Positions 25,205-32,012 of a stretch of 64,000 bases of DNA are shown here, piece by piece (position 1 is the first letter of the stretch; every line of letters starts with the position of its first letter). Under the pieces are notes generated by a model, which did not search any database, had not been told where the DNA came from, and saw only the letters and a program-made list of their open reading frames with translations. The stretch comes from Astropecten irregularis (lineage: Eukaryota > Echinodermata > Asteroidea > Paxillosida > Astropectinidae): assembly GCA_963971285.1 (NCBI GenBank), contig OZ020250.1, positions 13,810,499 to 13,874,498 on the forward strand, given 5' to 3'. The position numbers were made by a program, and so were the translations under genes.

Positions 25205-27425
25205 CTGTTGTTGATGCCCTTGGACCTGAGCTACTTGAGCCTGTCACGCAATATTCAAAGTAATTTTCGGTTGAGCAAGGACAATTTTGACTTAGGCAGC
25301 TTTCCTGCTCTTTGACTGGGACCCCGTGGTGACAGAAAATCTTTCCCCTGGGTGACTATATTTCCTGAGAAGGAAATTTGTTCCGCAAAAGTAAGTCAAC
25401 AATGGCACGAAACTTCAGCCCCCTCGACATTTTGGCGAGGAAACTAAACAAAAACGAAACACTGTACAATATACTACAACTATGACACATTTTTTGGTCT
25501 TGGGACATCGGTCCCTTTGACAGGGCACCACTGCCTAGTGTCAAGCAAAAGTAGGGTGGTCAGGGTCTTAAGTGTTTTAAAGATGGGTCTTAAAGGGAGC
25601 ATATAGGATTTGCAAAGATGTAAGTTTTGGCTGAATTTGGTACTTAAACAGAAGTGAAGGTCTTAAACTTGCTTACAGACGTTGTTTCATGTACCTTTTT
25701 ACGCTTTGTTCATCTGGATAGCAGAAATACTGCTGAAATAATCTTGCCCCAATCCGAATCCTTCACGGTTTCACCACGCTTTCTAAATGCTACTAAATCG
25801 TTCAAATGAACAATCTTTTTCAAAGACACTAAATTTTGATTTCCTTGAAAAACCCAGTATCTGATGAACCAAGATTTCCCATGGTGACTGTTTGCACTGT
25901 TTATGAACTGTTGAGTCCATTTTCTGTCTCAAACTCAATAAATCTTTTTTGGAGGCCTTGCAAATCAAATGATGTTGCTGTGGATTACCTGAGCCTGTGC
26001 ATGAGTCTGGTGAACCACCTGCTGTTGGTGAGCCACTGCTGCTACCTGCTGGGGATTGGTGGGATGAGGGTGAGGGTGGTGAACCCCACCATGGTGACCT
26101 GCTGCCTGGCCTACTGCCGGTACCCTGGGCAAAAAGTGTTCATAAAGTGTCACGGATGAACTGGCGAACGAGAGTCAAAAAATGCCCAGGACTCGATTTC
26201 ATCAAACTCATGGTAACTTATCAATCGTTGAACTTATGATGCATTTGCATTGCAGTCCTATGTAGGATAGGTCCCCTACGAAGGGTTATCCTTGGTAGCT
26301 AGAGTTACGATCGTTAGAAGGGCTTCGTGAAATTGACCCCTGTTCACATTAGGCTTTTTCTCTGTCAAAGCAACAGAGACTCTCAAGTCAATTTAAATCA
26401 AATCAAGTCTAGAATGAACAGCTGGTAAATTTGTCAAATTATCAAATTATCACACAGACAATGTAATTCATTTGTGGATCGGTTTGTGGAAACAACAGGT
26501 AAGAATCGTTCGTACTTTCGCACTTCTTTATTTCATAGCTCTTCTCGAAATGTGATTCATTGCTGCACATTCCACACACCCAAACAGTTTCCCAATTCAA
26601 TCTCATCAGAATTCAAGAAGTCACTCAAGAATGAACGCTTGCATTCCACTTCTTATCTGCGGATCCGGATCCCATTTTAACATACCCTGCATAAGACGTG
26701 GATACCTAAATATGGGATCCTTTGCATTAAAGGGATGGTACAGAACTGGTTTTTGCGACAAAAACAGTGAAAGCACATTATGTAATCCATCATATACCTT
26801 AACTGACAAACCTGCAGAAGTTTGAGGTCAATCAGCCATCTGGGTCACGAGAAAATAGTGAAAACCCGTGTACAGAGAACTGTACACATTTCAACGAATG
26901 AATAAAACGCTTCGAAGCGATTTATTCCAATCGGAAAATAGTTTCATTCATTTCTCAACGAATATGGCATTTCAAACAAAAACATTTCATGGGATGTTCT
27001 CTCCTATCATCACCATTATACTGTGTAAGTTTTATGTGCATCTGTGATAATGAAGTGTTTTTTGTCTTACCAATTCTGTACCATCCCTTTAAACAAACAG
27101 GCCTGTAGCTCTGTGTATTTTACGCAAACCATAAATTAGCGCTATTGTTAATACTGATGACCGAGAATCAAAGGACTGTACTCACTGGTACCCCTGCATC
27201 GGGTGGAACTGTAGTCCGCTGGCCATGTTCCCCTCCTGCACCTGTTCAAAGCCGGCCACTGGGGCCGGTGCCAGCACTCGCTGCTGGGCAAAGGCAGACT
27301 CCTGGCTAGGAGTGGGTCGACGTTGCTGAAATGGGGCCTCTTGCACCTCGTTGCCACGTTTCATAGTGTCATGGGGAGCACAGGAGTGAGTGATCTCTTT
27401 TCGGGGGGATGTTTCTTGCAGAGAT
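7471..27425 (-). CDS. SIN3A: SIN3 transcriptional co-repressor, complete coding region (23 coding exons)
   Basis: This is the scaffold of the SIN3-HDAC co-repressor complex in the nucleus; in the family, PAH domains bind repressors and a central region recruits HDAC1/2. All 23 exons join with matching phases to give about 1,431 residues (human SIN3A is near 1,270). Order of domains: PAH1 about 133-205, polyQ-rich linker, PAH2 about 372-456, PAH3 about 528-605, HDAC-interaction region about 640-840, and SIN3 C-terminal domain about 960-1430. The start MKRGNEV matches the family start MKR. The protein is longer than human mainly through polyQ tracts and an acidic insert in exon 22. Invertebrates usually have one SIN3, so the symbol is by similarity to SIN3A rather than proven orthology. 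Every intron uses GT-AG. The 5' UTR part of the first coding exon runs to an acceptor at about 27,425; an upstream non-coding exon must exist. Confidence 0.96.
7783..7975. mobile_element. TTAA-type MITE fragment joined to a CAGTGGC-type fragment
   Basis: GGTAGCATCATACTGTGG to about 7,890 is the left end of the TTAA MITE family; it then changes to a G/C-homopolymer piece ending GCCACTG, as seen at hAT-like ends. In the last SIN3 intron. Confidence 0.5.
8094..8550 (-). CDS. SIN3A: SIN3 coding exon 22, with long Lys/Glu/Thr-rich insert
   Basis: Residues 1198-1350. It opens [20 protein letters not shown] and ends [20 protein letters not shown] then [20 protein letters not shown]. Between them lie about 100 low-complexity residues (Lys, Glu, Asp, Thr), where human has about 25. 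This insert is probably disordered. Confidence 0.94.
8714..8886 (-). CDS. SIN3A: SIN3 coding exon 21
   Basis: Residues 1141-1198: [20 protein letters not shown] then [20 protein letters not shown] and [16 protein letters not shown], matching human ELLDTEEENSDDPVEAERW and LREHLAQKPVFLPR. Confidence 0.97.
9023..9205 (-). CDS. SIN3A: SIN3 coding exon 20
   Basis: Residues 1080-1140: [20 protein letters not shown] then a Gly/Ser-rich loop and [22 protein letters not shown]. Human has LQHIVSDEICVQVTDLYL and TYQRKAEQLMSDENCFKL here. Confidence 0.96.
9886..10127. mobile_element. CCAATTTCA-ended MITE, core 2
   Basis: GGGCCCAATATCATGGCTCT to GCCACGATATTGGGCCC, with core CTTACGGACGCAG. It directly abuts the next element. 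Confidence 0.7.
10128..10380. mobile_element. CCAATTTCA-ended MITE, core 3
   Basis: GGGGCCAATGAATTTCATAG to CAGCTCTCTAAAATTGGCCC with GCTTAAGCACC subterminal repeats. Nearly the same core as the copies at 39.55 and 43.37 kb. Confidence 0.75.
10894..11063 (-). CDS. SIN3A: SIN3 coding exon 19
   Basis: Residues 1023-1079: [20 protein letters not shown] then [20 protein letters not shown] and [17 protein letters not shown], nearly identical to the human C-terminal domain. Confidence 0.98.
11495..11518 (+). repeat. T-run followed by G-run
   Basis: TTTTTTTTT then an uninterrupted run of about 16 G near SIN3 exon 18; the length may be uncertain. Confidence 0.8.
11586..11772 (-). CDS. SIN3A: SIN3 coding exon 18, start of SIN3 C-terminal domain
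   Basis: Residues 961-1023: [20 protein letters not shown] then [20 protein letters not shown], matching human [22 protein letters not shown]. The tail is a basic linker ending KQPR. Confidence 0.97.
11851..11989. mobile_element. CCAATTTCA-ended MITE, core 4 (GATCGATCG type)
   Basis: GGGGTCAATTTCACGAAGCC to TTTGGTGAAATTGACCC; core has TACGATCGATCGTAACTC. Confidence 0.75.
12551..12681 (-). CDS. SIN3A: SIN3 coding exon 17, variable linker
   Basis: Residues 917-960: [20 protein letters not shown] then [20 protein letters not shown] and SWDS. It fits the human GVGGSPPKSKLLFSN region only loosely; phase agreement with both neighbours supports it. Confidence 0.88.
12707..13401. mobile_element. 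TTAA-flanked MITE (long form), with a short partial duplicate of its left end
   Basis: The left end GGTAGTATCATACTTTGG occurs twice in a row (12,707 and 12,730); the right end is ACCAAAGTATAACAGTACC. About 670 bp, in the SIN3 intron between exons 16 and 17. Confidence 0.75.
13945..14030 (+). mobile_element. SINE family 2 tail fragment
   Basis: CACGTGCTCTCACAAGCACT followed by GGTGAAGGGCAAGCC matches the tail of the family 2 SINEs at 42.2 and 47.5 kb; the tRNA-like head is absent. Confidence 0.55.
14109..14225 (-). CDS. SIN3A: SIN3 coding exon 16, acidic segment
   Basis: Residues 878-917: [20 protein letters not shown] then [19 protein letters not shown]. The acidic run corresponds to the LSDVEEEEEEE stretch of human SIN3A. 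Confidence 0.95.
14262..14310 (-). mobile_element. SINE family 1 fragment
   Basis: Minus-strand GTTCGAATCCCGCTCCAGTC, then the decayed family 1 tail beside SIN3 exon 16. Confidence 0.45.
14505..14640. mobile_element. TTAA-type MITE fragment
   Basis: CTCAAAAAGGGGGCACCG then TTTTTCACAGATGACTGTTA and CATGAATCTGTATTTCTTTC match the right half of the family; ends absent. Confidence 0.55.
14705..14819 (-). CDS. SIN3A: SIN3 coding exon 15
   Basis: Residues 840-878: [20 protein letters not shown] then [18 protein letters not shown], matching human [23 protein letters not shown]. Phase 0 in, phase 1 out. Confidence 0.95.
14890..15082. mobile_element. GGAGGCTC-ended MITE
   Basis: TTTACAAAACGGAGGCCCAG to GAGCCTCCGTTTCGTAAACC; core GGTTGTGGTTTTTCATTGAA shared with 52.16 kb. 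Confidence 0.7.
15420..15638. mobile_element. CCAATTTCA-ended MITE, core 1
   Basis: GGGGACAATTTCATGGCGCT to GCAGTGCCGTGAAATTGGCC; core like 6.93 and 63.17 kb. Confidence 0.75.
15870..16053 (-). CDS. SIN3A: SIN3 coding exon 14, end of HDAC-interaction region
   Basis: Residues 778-839: [20 protein letters not shown], then [20 protein letters not shown] and [17 protein letters not shown]. This is the most conserved block of SIN3 from yeast to human. Confidence 0.98.
16171..16275. mobile_element. CCAATTTCA-ended MITE, core 7, truncated
   Basis: GGGCCGATTTCATAAAACTT followed by GCGTCACAGAGTTAAGATGC; same core as 5.40-5.51 kb. Confidence 0.5.
16334..16414 (-). CDS. SIN3A: SIN3 coding exon 13
   Basis: Residues 751-778: [20 protein letters not shown] then AVPLVLRR, matching human IYADKAADIIDGLRKNP. 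At 81 bp it is the shortest coding exon of this gene. Confidence 0.95.
16892..17215. repeat. dispersed repeat, copy 1 of 2
   Basis: TTAAAGGGAGCCTATAGGAT then TTTGTTCATCTGGATAGCAG and CAGAAAATGG-type parts; about 80-90% like 25.59-25.97 kb, same orientation. Both lie in SIN3 introns. Confidence 0.75.
17268..17425 (-). CDS. SIN3A: SIN3 coding exon 12, HDAC-interaction region
   Basis: Residues 699-751: [20 protein letters not shown], then [17 protein letters not shown] and [11 protein letters not shown]. It follows the pyrimidine-rich intron directly. Confidence 0.97.
17500..18045. repeat. pyrimidine-rich degenerate minisatellite inside a SIN3 intron
   Basis: Nearly the whole intron between exons 11 and 12 is built from imperfect units around CTTCCCAACACCC and TTTCACCTTCCTAACAGCC. 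One strand is almost purely C, T and A. The open frame across it is repeat-driven, not a gene. Confidence 0.85.
18060..18274 (-). CDS. SIN3A: SIN3 coding exon 11, HDAC-interaction region
   Basis: Residues 627-698. It reads [20 protein letters not shown], then [20 protein letters not shown] and [20 protein letters not shown]. These belong to the Sin3 family co-repressor domain that contacts HDACs and are almost identical to human. Confidence 0.98.
18398..18545 (-). mobile_element. tRNA-derived SINE (family 1)
   Basis: Minus-strand head GGATAGCTCAGTTGGTAGAG with B box GGTTCAAATCC, then the family 1 tail. It folds like a tRNA but carries the SINE tail and sits in a SIN3 intron, so it is not called as a functional tRNA. 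Confidence 0.78.
18640..18678 (-). repeat. hammerhead-like stem motif (GCCT...AGGC type)
   Basis: Minus strand: GCCT, TTGCGAA, AGATCCTGCTAAGTTC, GAAACATC, AGGC, then CACTCCTAACTCC. Same order as the other copies. Confidence 0.4.
18820..18938 (-). CDS. SIN3A: SIN3 coding exon 10, end of PAH3
   Basis: Residues 587-627: [20 protein letters not shown] and onward to the acidic/basic stretch [13 protein letters not shown], corresponding to human FPELFNWFKNFLGYKES. Phase 2 in, phase 1 out. Confidence 0.95.
19228..19350 (-). repeat. ACCACAC-rich dispersed repeat
   Basis: Minus strand AACCCTCTGCACCTTCAAC then GACAAGAGCTGCTTACCACA; shorter than the 4.8 kb copy. In the intron just beyond SIN3 exon 9. 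Confidence 0.6.
19416..19534 (-). CDS. SIN3A: SIN3 coding exon 9, PAH3
   Basis: Residues 548-587: [20 protein letters not shown] then [20 protein letters not shown], a close match to the PAH3 core. The donor is GTAAGT and the last codon is split 2+1. Confidence 0.96.
19760..19920 (+). mobile_element. SINE family 1, internally deleted
   Basis: The 5' part GTGGTTTCATGGCTTTTGAC and GGGACACCGCCATGATAGGG matches the copy at 42.4 kb; the A box is shortened and the tail ends TTTCTTTGTTCACC. Lies in the SIN3 intron between exons 8 and 9. Confidence 0.65.
20098..20184 (-). CDS. SIN3A: SIN3 coding exon 8, start of PAH3
   Basis: Residues 519-547. [20 protein letters not shown] then LSEFAFFDK matches the family's SMADASKHGG...FFDK before PAH3. 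The exon is 29 codons, phase 0 on both sides. Confidence 0.94.
20263..20740. repeat. ATA microsatellite and mixed old repeat fragments
   Basis: TAATAATAATAATAATTT, then AAGGCGCTATAGAAATATTG (a SINE-like 3' end), then GGGAGGAAAACCTGAGAACC (a motif common in animal repeats), then a reversed GAGGCGCCAAATAAA. No gene. Confidence 0.55.
21094..21459. mobile_element. TTAA-flanked MITE
   Basis: TTAA at both ends, with left terminus AGGTAATTTCATACTGTGG and right terminus ACCAAAGTATGATACTAAC. Ends 22 bp from SIN3 exon 7. Confidence 0.8.
21481..21645 (-). CDS. SIN3A: SIN3 coding exon 7, PAH2-PAH3 linker
   Basis: Residues 464-518, exactly 55 codons. It contains [12 protein letters not shown], matching the human SVRNDHGGTVKKP segment, followed by a basic Ser/Asn linker. 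Acceptor is TGTGCTCAG and donor GTGAGT. Confidence 0.92.
22776..23009 (-). CDS. SIN3A: SIN3 coding exon 6, core of PAH2
   Basis: Residues 386-463. [20 protein letters not shown] followed by [12 protein letters not shown] and [20 protein letters not shown] is the diagnostic PAH2 sequence that binds repressors of the MAD type in vertebrates. The short tail GSGISGPAN leads to the donor GTGAGT. Confidence 0.97.
23562..23852 (-). CDS. SIN3A: SIN3 coding exon 5, second polyQ linker and start of PAH2
   Basis: Residues 289-385. A low-complexity His/Pro/Ser part is followed by two long Gln runs separated by HPQTTQQVT, then [15 protein letters not shown], the first PAH2 helix. The Gln runs use mixed CAG and CAA codons, so pure CAG expansion is unlikely. 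Confidence 0.95.
23955..24279. mobile_element. TTAA-flanked MITE
   Basis: TTAA at both ends; termini AGGTAATATCATACTTTGG and CCAAAGTATGATATTGCC. Ends 13 bp from the donor side of SIN3 exon 4. Confidence 0.8.
24292..24643 (-). CDS. SIN3A: SIN3 coding exon 4, end of PAH1 and proline/glutamine linker
   Basis: Residues 171-288. [20 protein letters not shown] then [14 protein letters not shown] close PAH1. The rest is a Gln, Pro, His and Thr-rich linker with a further run of five or more Gln. The donor is GTATGA. Confidence 0.95.
25044..25240 (-). CDS. SIN3A: SIN3 coding exon 3, polyQ tract and first part of PAH1
   Basis: Residues 106-171. A run of 16 glutamines (CAG/CAA mixed, residues 115-130) is followed by [20 protein letters not shown] and [19 protein letters not shown], the nearly invariant first helices of PAH1. 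Human has only about three Gln here, so the tract is lineage-specific. Confidence 0.96.
25590..25970. repeat. dispersed repeat, copy 2 of 2
   Basis: TTAAAGGGAGCATATAGGAT then GCTTTGTTCATCTGGATAGC. It has an extra stretch of about 50 bp (25,786-25,835) missing from the 16.9 kb copy. Confidence 0.75.
25989..26124 (-). CDS. SIN3A: SIN3 coding exon 2, His/Gln-rich linker
   Basis: Residues 60-105. The first base completes Q60; the frame then reads [21 protein letters not shown] and on to HQTHAQAQ. It corresponds to the human segment rich in His, Gln and Pro before PAH1. The acceptor is TTTTTGCCCAG and the donor GTAATC. Confidence 0.9.
26187..26341. mobile_element. CCAATTTCA-ended MITE, core 4
   Basis: GACTCGATTTCATCAAACTC to GGGCTTCGTGAAATTGACCC, reverse orientation to the copy at 11.85 kb. 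Confidence 0.7.
26727..27092. mobile_element. TTAA-flanked MITE, sister family
   Basis: TTAA at both ends with different termini: AGGGATGGTACAGAACTGG and CCAATTCTGTACCATCCC. The core includes a cell shared with 57.95 and 59.37 kb (CTATTTTCTCGTGAC). SIN3 intron 1. Confidence 0.8.
27186..27364 (-). CDS. SIN3A: SIN3 coding exon 1, N-terminus
   Basis: Residues 1-60. It starts at ATG (27364-27362) with [11 protein letters not shown], includes [12 protein letters not shown], which matches the family's RVLAPAP motif, and ends in codon Q60 split 2+1 at donor GTGAGT. The region is predicted disordered and glutamine-rich, upstream of PAH1. Confidence 0.93.
27361..27425 (-). promoter_or_regulatory. SIN3 5' UTR segment with a three-codon upstream ORF
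   Basis: The leader segment begins after a good acceptor (TTTCCCTTTCAG). It holds an ATG at 27372-27370 reading Met-Thr-Leu-stop, whose TGA overlaps the A, T and G of the main start (ATGA arrangement). Such stop-start overlaps can allow termination-reinitiation; function here is inferred only. Confidence 0.6.
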
Positions 27426-27543
27426 CTGAAAGGGAAACGAGATCCAGGAATTGCACGTCAATCAGACCTGTGAATTTTAACAGGTTGCTCGGAGTTACAT
27501 GTAGGAGGGCCTGATGTTTCATATATCATGCCTACATGTAAAT

Positions 27544-27582
27544 GCCTTTGAGAAAGATCCTACTTTGATCAAAACATCAGGC
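27544..27582 (+). repeat. hammerhead-like stem motif (GCCT...AGGC type)
   Basis: GCCT, TTGAGAA, GATCC-type hairpin (decayed), AAAACATC and AGGC. Related copies occur at 18.64, 50.2, 45.44 and 0.35 kb. It sits about 120 bp upstream of the SIN3 5' UTR acceptor. Confidence 0.4.
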
Positions 27583-27931
27583 CCTCATAATTCAGAGCAT
27601 ATTTAACACAGTAATTTTGGTTGATTGCAGTTTGCTACATGTACTTAGGTATTTAAATGGAATATAGGCCCCCACCTGGTTTTCCCATAACAGTCTAGAA
27701 ACATAAAGTTATCACATGAAAGGAAAAAACACGAACGTTTCTACTGCACATCTGCATATGCCTAGTGTGTGCAGTACAAGAATACACTTTAGATACAAGC
27801 CTCCATACATGTACCGTATACCGAAGTTGGGTACAAAGAACATCAGAACCATGTTTATAATTAAGTAATTAAGAAGGGGGGGGGGGACTTCTTTCATGAA
27901 AATACATGTGTTAATTAATGAAAAGAGCATT

Positions 27932-28167
27932 AGGCCTTTTCCCACTTGACCAATCTCGGGGGTGGCCCCGGGGTGACACAGGGGTGAAAATAAGCCACGA
28001 TTCCCACTTGAAATGTTCACCCCTCCGTCACCCCCGAGATTGCCTTATCTCCGGGGTTAGTTCAACCCTGCTCGGGACCAGGGTTGAAATGTTCACCCCT
28101 GGGTGGCGCCTGGGTGGCGCCTGGGTGAGTTCGCCCCGGGGATGAGCGCTCTAGTGGGAAAAGGCCT
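27932..28167. mobile_element. AGGCCTTTTCC-ended MITE
   Basis: AGGCCTTTTCCCACTTGACC to CGCTCTAGTGGGAAAAGGCC; core rich in GGGTGACA and GTTCACCCCT, arranged as the reverse of the 2.65 kb copy. Confidence 0.75.
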
Positions 28168-28212
28168 ATTGTTTAGAAGGGTAAGACAAACTTCTTGCTA
28201 TAAACATTCTTA

Positions 28213-29207
28213 CACCGTGTTTACACTTGATACCGCGAGGGCGATCAGATCCCGCGAGGGCGATCAACGCGCGATCAAAGGGCGATCAACGATGAGTGTA
28301 AACGCTCGCGCGATCAGGATCCGATCCCGGGATGAAGAGGGATCTGATCCACCTCTCGGGAAGGATCGGATCCGGTTCCGATCTCGCGTGCGGGATCAAT
28401 GTTTGAGTGTAAACGCAACGCGGGATCGGATCCTGCAATTTACAGTGACGGCATCCGGTGCAAGCATGGCCAAGCGCGCGAAAACAAGTCCGTATTTTAC
28501 CAGCCACTGCAAGTATTGTTTATTGCACGATGCACAGACAGCATGGTCCAAGATACAAACAACATTACGCTGGTAACCAATATTGTGAGCTGCACGCACG
28601 TGTGCCTAATAAGCGATAACTGGTACTTGCAACTTTCGTTCTCCTTTTCCTGTCTTCATGATTATTTCGATCGCCGTTCCAAAGCTAAAATCCCGTCACA
28701 TTGTGATTTTTTCTTTAAGGGTATACTCTCTAGCATGCTTTAGCAATTGTTTTAGACGTAGTAGTTTTATAAGCCAGTGTTTTTCCGCGAGGAAATTTGT
28801 GTGGAAAACATCGACAATTAATTTAGAGAACACCCCACACGGCATGCAGTCACGTTGCAAGATGGCGAATGGAGCGATACGCGGTCCGGTCGGCTGTGGA
28901 CACACGAGAGTTGACTGGACAAACTGGATGGCACCACTCAAAACATAGCGATGTTTAACACAATCTCACAGAGCTTGGAGAAAATGGGATTTGTGAAGAC
29001 CCTCTGAGAAATGTAAGACCACAGAAAAATACGATCGGTTCGTTTTCGCGCGAAATGAATAACCTTTGAACACTTGCTTCCGTTGTCCAACGCACGATCA
29101 TTGCGGGATCAGGATCGAGTATAAACACGGCATGGATCAGATCCCTCGAGCTTGATCGCAACCGCAGGATCTGATCCTCCGTTGCGCGATCAAGTGTAAA
29201 CACGGTG
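28213..29207. mobile_element. 995-bp DNA transposon-like element with 19-bp perfect inverted ends
   Basis: Starts CACCGTGTTTACACTTGAT and ends with its exact reverse complement. Next to each end are clustered GATC-rich repeats and repeated GTGTAAAC motifs. No transposase frame is seen, and no clear target duplication. Confidence 0.8.
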
Positions 29208-29215
29208 ATAGTGAC

Positions 29216-29491
29216 AGGGCTCAAAATATCCACTAGAGCTAGTGATTTCAGTGTTGGTCTAGTAAAGTGTGTACTGCAGTACTGCACTAGTCCGGCTGTC
29301 TAGTGATTTTGTTTTCCTTGCACAATTGAAATAGTGCCTCAATTGATGATTTTTGACACAATATTGCATACAATTACAGTTTTCCTATGTACATGAATGC
29401 CACAGTCAAAAAAGTTCAGGTCTAGTAAAATGGTTCAATTCTAGACCTGCTGTCCAGTCCGTTTTTTTCACGAAATTCGAGCCTCGGTGAT
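29216..29491. mobile_element. short inverted-end element (AGGGCTC)
   Basis: AGGGCTCAAAAT at one end and ATTCGAGCCT at the other, with CTAGTGATTT and TCTAGTAAA repeats inside. Weak ends, hAT-like style. Confidence 0.4.
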
Positions 29492-29499
29492 TATCCTGT

Positions 29500-30980
29500 C
29501 AACACTGTTTTGTTTCACACATACCTGTAGCATCCCAGTGATGTATGACAAGGTTTAACACTGCCGCAGATCAGAGCACTAAATTAACCCCAACGACTCT
29601 GAATCTGGCCAAACCCGTGCACAGTGCTTGATCTAGGACTCAGGACACTCAATGCAAAAGTTCATTTGCTTTACTGCAGGATTTCAATGTACACAGAAAA
29701 AGCATGGTATGGTGTGTCATGTGTCCTGTTATCCATGCAAATAACCCCCAACCCCATCAAATATTGATGGATTTGGTCCCTTACAAGTTCTGATTTACTG
29801 CTGAAAGATTACAATGGATGCAGACCATGTGTAAACCCTAGTGCATGCTGAGTGGCATTAGGCTACTCCTGTATTACGTGTATGCACTGTATGGGGACGT
29901 GGAAGCTGACTATGAATTGCAGTATGCAGAATTTTTGCAGACCAGAGAAATATTCAATCTTATCACAATTGGCCGCCAAAAGTGGTAATAAAATATTAAC
30001 AAAACTAGAACAGTCATTACTCGCTGCAGCCTTACGTGCAGTTACAAACATGATAAAAAAAAAACCTGCACAAAACAGAAAATCGCTATGTGTGCAACTG
30101 TGTTCAGTCCACAGAATGCTTGATTACAAATATACAGTGTGTATTTACAGTGAATGTATAGTATACTTGTACTTCTGCACTTACTGAACACTTGTACATT
30201 ATTTAAATGTACAACTGTAACAGTGCAGATATACACAACACATGTCAACAGTCTATACAGATGCATACATGTGCTACTGCTGCGTGTGCAGGTTTTCTTG
30301 GCACACTGCCAACATCTTCTGTCAAAATCACTGAGACTAATACGAACTACATGGAATGAGCAGACCTACATGTACAATGTACATTCAAATACATGTATAC
30401 TTGTACTTCACGCTGCGCTACTACTACCCAGGCACAATGCAAATTCATTTTTGAAAAGGGGGCAAGGCCAATTTGTTGGGGAAGGGGAGTGGTACACTCT
30501 GCAGGGGACTAATTGATGAAATTTCAAAAGAAATCAAGCCGTTTCGCATCAAAATTTCAAGGACTGCTACTTCCCACCATATACACAGATTCTGAATGAA
30601 ACTCAAGGTCATGAGAGTAACATATTCTTGGTTTTTTCCCCCTCCCCCTAAAAATTGTTTCATGTACCTTATTCAGAATTATTCTAGCAATGGCATTTTA
30701 CAATGCTATAATTGTAATCAGGGCTCAACATTTACATCACAATGCTGGGCAGCTATTGTGAAAGGTAATTATACCATGCTGCTGGTATTAAGTGAATAAG
30801 TGCCAACAAAAAATATTACGGCCATATGTTTGTTATAAAAGAAAAATAGGCAGATCTAAGTTGATAGAAAAAACACAACAGAAGAAAAATATGACAGAAA
30901 AACACTTAGATAAATTGAAATTAAGTTTTGATCTTAGAAAATGCTCACGTGACATGTAACGTTGTGTCAGATTTGTTTAT
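29500..30980. other. no gene recognised
   Basis: Upstream flank or first intron of SIN3. Nothing but short unrelated open frames; ACATGTA-rich stretches near 30.2-30.4 kb. Confidence 0.5.
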
Positions 30981-30984
30981 TATG

Positions 30985-31309
30985 TTAAAAGTACTATCAC
31001 ACTTTGGTTGCATACCGAAACAGAAATCTTCACAGATTTACCTACAACTTACAGGGTATAAAGATGGTGATGGTAGAAACATACTTTTAAACCTTTTCTG
31101 CCTGAAATGCTGTATTTATCCAGAAATGAGTAAAACCAGTGACCACAATTATCTTAAAAGACTTAAGAAATACTGTGGCCAATTTTTCAAAAGGTTGGCA
31201 CCGTGTTGGACTGACATTTTCACAGATGACTGTTATTGTATCTTCCTTAATATTTTTGACCATGAATCTGTATTTCTTTGACAAAACCAAAGTATGATAT
31301 TACCTTTAA
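30985..31309. mobile_element. TTAA-flanked MITE
   Basis: Left AGTACTATCACACTTTGG, right CCAAAGTATGATATTACC, TTAA at both ends. Confidence 0.8.
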
Positions 31310-31377
31310 GATTAATTATTATTATTTTACAATTATTATTTTCCGTGGCTCTGTTCAGTGTTAACCGTCACAGTGCC

Positions 31378-32004
31378 AGGGATGTAAGTGACCGACGAAG
31401 TCATTTCCGGAAAATCACTGAAGGCCAATAAATTGCGCGATCGAGGTGAGAGACTTACGGCAGGGGTGCAGGCGCCCTTCGGTGTTAAGGGTTTCCATTT
31501 CTATCCATTTATTTGTATCAATGGTTTTGTTATCTTGTCCTTTGTTAATGTCTCGATCAATAATATATCCTCCGGATTCCTCCCTTCTTTTTTATTTCTA
31601 ACGTTCGAAGTCATTTTGACATGTGCGGTTGCTATTTCGATCGATGTAGGCCAATCTGTATGACGCGTGTCCATGCCAGTCGGAGAGTGGCTTAGTACCC
31701 ACATCCCAATGTATTCATTAATGCGACAAAAAATACATGGAACCAGACTATTCAGTTTGATTGTCAACGGAGGGCGCTATCGGTAAGGTCTGTTTCCTGC
31801 CCTATTTAGCCCCATTTAAACATGTGTACACAAAACACGGAGCCAGACGATATGTTTTATTATTGTATTTTTACTCTCAAATAAACAAGGACGGCACGCG
31901 GGCGCAGCGAATCATTGCAGCGCCATGAAAAACAATATTTTGTCATTTCCGGAAAATATTTTTTAATTAAGCCATTTCTGGAAATCCGGAACTCTTACAT
32001 CCCT
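31378..32004. mobile_element. 627-bp hAT-like non-autonomous transposon
   Basis: Ends AGGGATGTAAG and CTTACATCCCT are perfect inverted repeats. They are flanked by ACAGTGCC and GCAGTGCC, an 8-bp target duplication with one mismatch, as expected for hAT elements. No transposase frame. Confidence 0.75.
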
Positions 32005-32012
32005 GCAGTGCC

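Noticed and set aside
28399..28950. Plus-strand frames of about 100 codons in the SIN3 upstream region
   Set aside because: They lie inside the 995-bp inverted-end element, show no family resemblance and overlap its terminal repeats.
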